NCBI RefSeq assembly: GCF_004803505.1
Contig: NZ_SSWH01000002.1
Location: 303,871-367,870 of the forward strand
Length of the DNA: 64,000 bases
DNA from: Arthrobacter echini
GTDB taxonomy: Bacteria > Actinomycetota > Actinomycetes > Actinomycetales > Micrococcaceae
Direction: 5' to 3'
Within the stretch, counting starts at the first letter, position 1. Each line of letters opens with the position of its first letter. The notes beneath the pieces are model-generated. The model did no database searches. It was not told where the DNA came from and saw only the letters and a list, made by a program, of their open reading frames with translations. This document shows positions 59,875 through 64,000 of this stretch, in pieces. The position numbers and the translations under genes were made by a program.

Positions 59875-60395
59875 GCACCACCAGCAGGATGGGTAACGGC
59901 CTGGCCATCAGCCCCGAGAAGGATCTGGCCATGTTCGCCGACATGGCCAGCAAGGGGAAGCACCTGGACGGTGTCGCGATGCTGGGACACGGGTGGAGGT
60001 TCACCGACGGAGCGCCCGAGGACGCCGTCTTCGACCTTGCCTACGAGGGCAGCGCGTCGTCGGACTACTTCGACATCTTCCAGGCGGCCGGCTGGACACC
60101 GGTGCTCTCACTCGGGGACACACACATCTTCAAGGCAGCACCGGGCACGCCGCCTATCCACGTCGGCACCGACTCACGGCGCGAAGAACTCGCCCGGAAT
60201 CGAGATCGCTACCTTCGCTACAGCGCTACGACTGTGGTGGCCTTCGTGCTCGTCATTCTGGGTATCGGTATGACGTCGTGGAATGCAGGGTTGGAAGTGG
60301 TTCTGGTAGTGGTGTTCTACGTGCCTGTCGTCTACACCGTCTTTCCGCTGGTCGGCTATTGGCGCCGCTTGAACACGCTGGATCGGTCGCGCTGA
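59871..60395 (+). CDS. DUF2812 domain membrane protein
   Basis: A 174-residue protein. The N-terminal GVAMLGHGWRFTDGAPEDAVFDLAYEG-type region, then SDYFDIFQAAGWTPVLSLGDTHIFKAAPGTPPI, match DUF2812, a family encoded beside PadR regulators. Two membrane helices follow (TTVVAFVLVILGIGMTSW; EVVLVVVFYVPVVYTVFPLVGYW). The start overlaps the PadR stop by four bases. Function is unknown; it is the likely target of PadR control. Confidence 0.85.
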   Translation: MSTTSRMGNGLAISPEKDLAMFADMASKGKHLDGVAMLGHGWRFTDGAPEDAVFDLAYEGSASSDYFDIFQAAGWTPVLSLGDTHIFKAAPGTPPIHVGTDSRREELARNRDRYLRYSATTVVAFVLVILGIGMTSWNAGLEVVLVVVFYVPVVYTVFPLVGYWRRLNTLDRSR

Positions 60396-60456
60396 CCGCC
60401 CCCGACGGCATACACCTCTGTCGAAGACCCACGACGGCGGCTGTCACACTGGGCGC

Positions 60457-61056
60457 ATGGCCTTCGAACGCTTCCCCATCCGAAGACTGATCGAACACCC
60501 CTCCCACGGCCTCGACCGCCGCACGTGGCCGGCGACCCTGGCGCCCGTAGCCACGATCCTCGATCGCGGACTGGATCTCGGCCCTGCTACCGTCCTCGCC
60601 GATCACCTCCAGGTGATCCGGAATGCCGGTAGCACCCGTCGCGGATACTTCCTGAGGGCAGAGACCATGCACGGATTCTTCACCTACCTCGAGGCGAACC
60701 CGAGCACTACCAGGCGTGACGCTCCCTTCCACGAGATGTCAACGGTGAATCGTTCCTGGAACTCGTCGTCGATCGCTTTCGCGGACCGGGGCTGTGGGTC
60801 CTCGGACGAACCGGAGTCCGCACTGTCCTTCTCCGGATGCCTGGCCTTGCTCGGCGTACTGAAGGAGATTGTGGCATCAGGAGGATCTCAGGTGATCCTC
60901 TCGACGCACTCACCACTCCTGGCAGCCCTGCCACAGGCCCAGATCTTCGAAGTGGGTAGCTGGGGGCTGCGTGAGCGGCGTTGGAAGGATCTCGAGCTGG
61001 TCGACAGCTGGCAAGCGTTCCTCACCTCGCCCGAGCGCTACCTCAGACATCTCTGA
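60457..61056 (+). pseudogene. AAA-type ATPase, Walker A deleted and internal frameshifts
   Basis: An open frame of 199 codons is visibly decayed. The N-terminus (RRLIEHPSHGLDRRTWPATLAPVA) and the C-terminus (SALSFSGCLALLGVLKEIVASGGSQVILSTHSPLLAALP) fit a small AAA ATPase, but the Walker A segment (GxNGSGKS) expected after GLDLGPATVL is missing. Between about 60742 and 60804 the frame is shifted: read one base over it gives HGES-like GESFLELVVDRFRGPGLWVLDEPES, the expected signature and Walker B. A one-base loss near 60742 and a one-base gain near 60804 cancel out, so the frame is preserved but the core is scrambled. Confidence 0.65.
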
Positions 61057-61147
61057 GCGCAGCGCCGTCGAAACCTGTGAAGGACGGGCCGAAGCCGTCC
61101 GGAGGCGAAGCACGCAAACCTTTGCGCAGCAACGCACAGCCGGGCTC

Positions 61148-61160
61148 TAAACTTGGCCTG
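61148..61160 (+). promoter_or_regulatory. Probable -10 element for leaderless lacI transcript
   Basis: TAAACT at 61148-61153 fits the actinobacterial TANNNT -10 pattern and lies 7 bases before the LacI-family ATG at 61161. That start has no ribosome-binding site, so a leaderless transcript is likely (inference). Confidence 0.4.
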
Positions 61161-62195
61161 ATGCATCAGGACTCCGATATGCCGCCCGCCCGGTCACGCC
61201 CGGTCACCCTGGCGACGGTGGCGCGTCATGCCCAGGTCCACGTCTCCACGGCCTCCCGGGCCCTCAGTGAAGCCCCCTCCGGCGTCGGCCCCGATACCGT
61301 GCGGCGCGTCCGCGAACTGGCAGCGGTCCTCGGCTACCGCCGCGACGTGGGTGCAGCAGGGTTACGGACGGGCAACTCGCGACTCATCGGCGTCCTGGTC
61401 CCCCGCCTCACGGATCTGGTCCTCGCCTCGATCTACGAGAGCATCGATGCTGCGGCGAGCGCGGCCGGCTACGGGACCGTCGTCGCCAATACCCTCGACG
61501 ATCCTGAGCACCGCCGGGTCCGACTCGACGCGCTGCTCTCCCGCAGGATCGACGCTGTGATCATCGGCGACTCCCACAGCGGGGACTCCGCCGGTCTGGA
61601 ACTCCGGGACCGGGGTGTGCCCTATGTGCTCGTCATGCGGACGCTGGAGGGGCATCCCTCGGTGTCGACCGACGACTATCATGGCGGCCGGCTCGCGGCC
61701 GAGCACCTCCTGGACCTCGGACATCACCGGGTGGGCGTGATCTGCGGAGATCAGCTCGCGAGTACCGGACGCGAGCGGACCCTGGGCTTCCGTCGGACGT
61801 TCGAGGCGGCGGGGTATCCGATTCCGGATGCCTACTCGATCGACTCGGGCTTCAGCACTCCGTCGGGGGCGGAGGCAGGCACGGAGCTGATGCGCCTGGC
61901 GGAGCCACCCACAGCTATCTTCGCGGTGCATGATCTCCTGGCCCTCGGTGCCATGGGCGCCATCCGGGATGCCGGCCGCCAGGTGGGGGAGGATGTGGCG
62001 CTCATCGGGTACAACGATCTCGATCTCGCCGCGACGCTGCCCGTCCCGCTGACGTCCATCCGCTCCGATCTGGCCGCCATGGGATCGCAGAGCGTCGATG
62101 CACTGCTCAGGGCACTGAACGGCGAAGTACCCCGGAGCGTTCTGCTGCCGCCGGAGCTCGTGATTCGCGCAACGACGCCGCGCCCGTCGGCGTAG
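61161..62195 (+). CDS. LacI-family transcriptional regulator
   Basis: A 344-residue LacI-type repressor. The N-terminal helix-turn-helix is VTLATVARHAQVHVSTASRALSEAPSGVGPDTVRRVRELAAVLGYRRD (about residues 14-62). The periplasmic-binding-like effector domain follows (IGVLVPRLTDLVLASIYESIDAAASAAGYGT, VSTDDYHGGRLAAEHLLDLGHHRVGVI, AIFAVHDLLALGAMGAIRDAGRQVGEDVALIGYNDLDLAA). It is adjacent to and upstream of a GH13 glucosidase and probably regulates sugar use. A further ATG at 61179 with AGGA upstream is an alternative start. Confidence 0.9.
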   Translation: MHQDSDMPPARSRPVTLATVARHAQVHVSTASRALSEAPSGVGPDTVRRVRELAAVLGYRRDVGAAGLRTGNSRLIGVLVPRLTDLVLASIYESIDAAASAAGYGTVVANTLDDPEHRRVRLDALLSRRIDAVIIGDSHSGDSAGLELRDRGVPYVLVMRTLEGHPSVSTDDYHGGRLAAEHLLDLGHHRVGVICGDQLASTGRERTLGFRRTFEAAGYPIPDAYSIDSGFSTPSGAEAGTELMRLAEPPTAIFAVHDLLALGAMGAIRDAGRQVGEDVALIGYNDLDLAATLPVPLTSIRSDLAAMGSQSVDALLRALNGEVPRSVLLPPELVIRATTPRPSA

Positions 62196-62242
62196 GGCGT
62201 GGTGCACTGAACCCGACGATCCCAGCGAGGAACTCGAGGAGG

Positions 62243-63880
62243 ATGACCGACGTGGAGCCGGACGACCGCTGGTGGCGGGACGCGGTGATCTACCAGGTCT
62301 ATCCGCGCTCCTTCGCGGACGGTGACGGCGACGGCGTCGGGGACCTCACGGGTCTGCTCGGCCGCCTGCCGTATATTGCCTCGCTCGGTGTGGACGGGAT
62401 CTGGCTGACGCCGTTCCAGCCGTCCCCGCAGGTGGACCAGGGCTACGACGTGAGCGACTACTGTGGCGTCGACCCTCTTTTCGGCACCATGGCCCAGTTC
62501 GACGAGCTGCTGGAGACCGCGCACCACCTGGGTCTGCGGGTCATCCTCGATGTGGTCCCGAACCACTGCTCGTCGGAGCATCCGCTGTTCCGGGCCGCCG
62601 TCGCCGCCGATCCCGGAACACCCGAACGCGCCATGTTCCACATCGAGGACGGGCGCAGTGACGGGCACGAGAACGGGCGCGGTGACGGGCCACCGAACAA
62701 CTGGCAGAGCGTCTTCGGCGGCAGCGCCTGGAGCCGGATTCATCCCGGCTCGGCGACGGACCGGCAGTGGTACCTGCACCTCTTCTCCCCCGACCAGCCC
62801 GACTGGAACTGGCGGAACCCGGCCGTGGGCGACTACTTCGAGGACGTACTGCGCTTCTGGTTCGACCTGGGCGTGGACGGGCTGCGCATCGACGTCGCGC
62901 ACGCGCTGTTCAAGGCGGAGGGACTGCCCGACGTCGTGGGCACGAACGACGTGGTCGACGGTCTGCGCTCCAACCCCCAGGTGTCCGATCAGGAGGAGGT
63001 CCACGACGTCTACCGGCGCTGGCGGCGCGTCGCCGATTCCTACTCCCCCACCCGCGTCCTCATCGGCGAGGTGAATCTCGACCCCGATCGTGCCGCCCGG
63101 TACACCCGCACCGACGAGATGCACCAGGCCTTCGCCTTCGCCTTCGCGAAACTGGGGTGGGATGCCGCGGCGTGGGCCGCGACCGGCACGGAGCTCGACG
63201 CCGCCCGCCGCGCCCACGGGGCGCCGCCCACCTGGGCCCTGGAGAACCATGACCTCGTCCGTACCGTGACCCGCTTCGGCAACGGTGAAGACGACGGCGA
63301 AGACGGTGCTGCACGCGGCGTCCTGCGTGCCCGCGCCGGGCTGCTCGCCCTCCTCGGGCTTCCCGGCGGCGCGTACCTCTACCAGGGCCAGGAGCTGAAC
63401 CTGCCCGAGGTCGACGTGCCCGTCGAGGCCCGGATGGACCCGATGTGGGCCCGCAGCGGCGTGTCCCGGGACGGTGCCCGGGTACCGCTGCCGTGGACGG
63501 TCGCGTCGGGTGGCTCGTTCGGCTTCTCGCCTACGGACGACGTGACCGGTTGGCTGCCCACCCCACCGGACTGGGGCTCACGATCGGTCGAGGCGCAGGA
63601 ACGGGACGAGGGCTCGGCGCTGCACCTCGTCAGGACCGCCCTGGACCTCCGCCGGCGACTGAGGGAAACCGGGGTGATCTCGCCCGACGACGGCGGGAGC
63701 TGGAGCGTCCACGACGGCGCACTGCTCGTCTGCGAGCGCGGAGAACGACTCCTGGTCGCCGTCGCGATGGGAGACGGGCCCGTCCGTCTGCCGGAGGGCG
63801 ACGTCGTCCTCGCGTCCTCGCCCCTGACCGCCGAAGGCTCACTCCCACCCGACGCCGCCGCCTGGGTGGTGCGGAGCTAG
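62243..63880 (+). CDS. GH13 alpha-glucosidase
   Basis: A 545-residue GH13 enzyme: YQVYPRSFADGDGDGVGDLTG, VILDVVPNHCS, nucleophile Asp217 (VDGLRIDVAHALF), acid/base Glu276 (LIGEVNL) and His336-Asp337 (ENHDLV). It has the oligo-1,6-glucosidase/trehalose-type layout, and the C-terminal domain ends in VRLPEGDVVLASSPLTAEG. It lacks a signal peptide and is cytosolic. The GGAGG before the ATG is very close; GTG at 62252 has GGAGG at better spacing and is an alternative start. It is 47 bases downstream of LacI and probably under its control. It is a second paralogue of the gene at 34506-36191. Confidence 0.9.
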   Translation: MTDVEPDDRWWRDAVIYQVYPRSFADGDGDGVGDLTGLLGRLPYIASLGVDGIWLTPFQPSPQVDQGYDVSDYCGVDPLFGTMAQFDELLETAHHLGLRVILDVVPNHCSSEHPLFRAAVAADPGTPERAMFHIEDGRSDGHENGRGDGPPNNWQSVFGGSAWSRIHPGSATDRQWYLHLFSPDQPDWNWRNPAVGDYFEDVLRFWFDLGVDGLRIDVAHALFKAEGLPDVVGTNDVVDGLRSNPQVSDQEEVHDVYRRWRRVADSYSPTRVLIGEVNLDPDRAARYTRTDEMHQAFAFAFAKLGWDAAAWAATGTELDAARRAHGAPPTWALENHDLVRTVTRFGNGEDDGEDGAARGVLRARAGLLALLGLPGGAYLYQGQELNLPEVDVPVEARMDPMWARSGVSRDGARVPLPWTVASGGSFGFSPTDDVTGWLPTPPDWGSRSVEAQERDEGSALHLVRTALDLRRRLRETGVISPDDGGSWSVHDGALLVCERGERLLVAVAMGDGPVRLPEGDVVLASSPLTAEGSLPPDAAAWVVRS

Positions 63881-63916
63881 GACCAATGCCGTGTAGTTAG
63901 GCGGTGGGTGGGGTTG

Positions 63917-64000
63917 TCAAGGACTTGGGTCGGGGAGGATGTTGATGCTGATGGTGGTCTGGTAGGTGGGGCCGCGGAGCCGGTTCTTGCCGGTGTTGGG
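63917..64000 (-). CDS. C-terminal tail of a gene at the right edge, possibly a transposase
   Basis: The minus-strand frame from the right edge reads PNTGKNRLRGPTYQTTISIN and ends ILPDPSP at the stop at 63917. Motifs of the form KxRxRGPTYxTTISI are seen near the C-terminus of some IS4-type transposases; this is from memory and not searched. The DNA between the stop and the upstream GH13 gene contains ACTACACGGCATTGG, which looks like an IS terminal sequence. Only about 27 codons are inside the window. Confidence 0.35.
   Translation of the reverse strand, partial: PNTGKNRLRGPTYQTTISINILPDPSP

Overview
The window is GC-rich throughout. Its genes are tightly packed, use many GTG/TTG starts, and often overlap by 1-4 bases at stop/start junctions. 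Gene content (DUF222-HNH endonuclease, glutaminase with STAS and cyclic-nucleotide domains, mmsA/mmsB with a divergent LysR gene, two GH13 glucosidases, PadR-DUF2812 pair, ABC-2 export pairs) fits a chromosomal segment of a Micrococcaceae actinobacterium of the Arthrobacter type. No rRNA, tRNA, prophage or CRISPR was found. A likely transposase tail touches the right edge.

Layout. 1-4502 (minus): peptide-type ABC importer (binding lipoprotein, two permeases) coupled to a gamma-glutamyltransferase that runs off the left edge. 4629-9754: DUF1275 and CPBP membrane proteins, a pentapeptide-repeat protein, an S41-type peptidase and a methyltransferase. 9762-18874: a DUF6297-like membrane protein with its ATPase, the fused glutaminase, a SRPBCC protein, a SDR-type epimerase, a TetR-controlled ABC-2 exporter, and a frameshifted hydrolase. 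18875-23193: a decayed stretch with gene remnants, an HNH endonuclease, a YCII protein and a second ABC-2 exporter. 23407-27725: a hydroxyacid dehydrogenase, an AI-2E-type transporter and a LOV-GGDEF-EAL light/c-di-GMP protein. 28094-31302: a sugar ABC importer without its own ATPase. 31689-37253: a lipoprotein, DUF429, F420-type reductase, DUF1992, GH13 and NAD(P)-binding dehydrogenase genes. 37340-42260: valine/propanoate catabolism (mmsA, mmsB), the LysR regulator and an MHS-family transporter that appear to share an operator. 42445-44998: an RCC1-type propeller, an epimerase pseudogene and a ParD-like/Zeta toxin-antitoxin pair. 45121-48217: an overlapping acyl-CoA dehydrogenase-like / PIG-L-methyltransferase / glycosyltransferase cassette. 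48219-54095: an ion-channel-like protein, DUF421, a Cys-rich copper-binding-like protein, a GlsB/YeaQ protein, and a LolA-like protein followed by a third ABC-2 exporter. 54122-60395: small membrane and hypothetical proteins, a visibly lower-GC lipoprotein pair, an amidase/M20 hydrolase operon, and PadR-DUF2812. 60457-64000: a broken AAA ATPase, a LacI regulator with a GH13 glucosidase, and the transposase-like tail.

The most unusual signal is a family of 28-bp imperfect palindromes (TCCCAC, 16 bases, GTGGGA) found as three intergenic arrays at 27852-27969, 31358-31549 and 50497-50838. Start-to-start distances are 40, 50-52 or 62 bp, close to whole turns of the DNA helix. Other leads are a 16-bp palindrome plus a 9-mer at identical spacing upstream of both lysR/mmsB and the MHS transporter, the LOV-GGDEF-EAL protein with a His/Cys-bearing C-terminal extension, and the acyl-CoA dehydrogenase/PIG-L-methyltransferase/glycosyltransferase cassette. 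Function assignments come from motifs read by eye; no database search was run.
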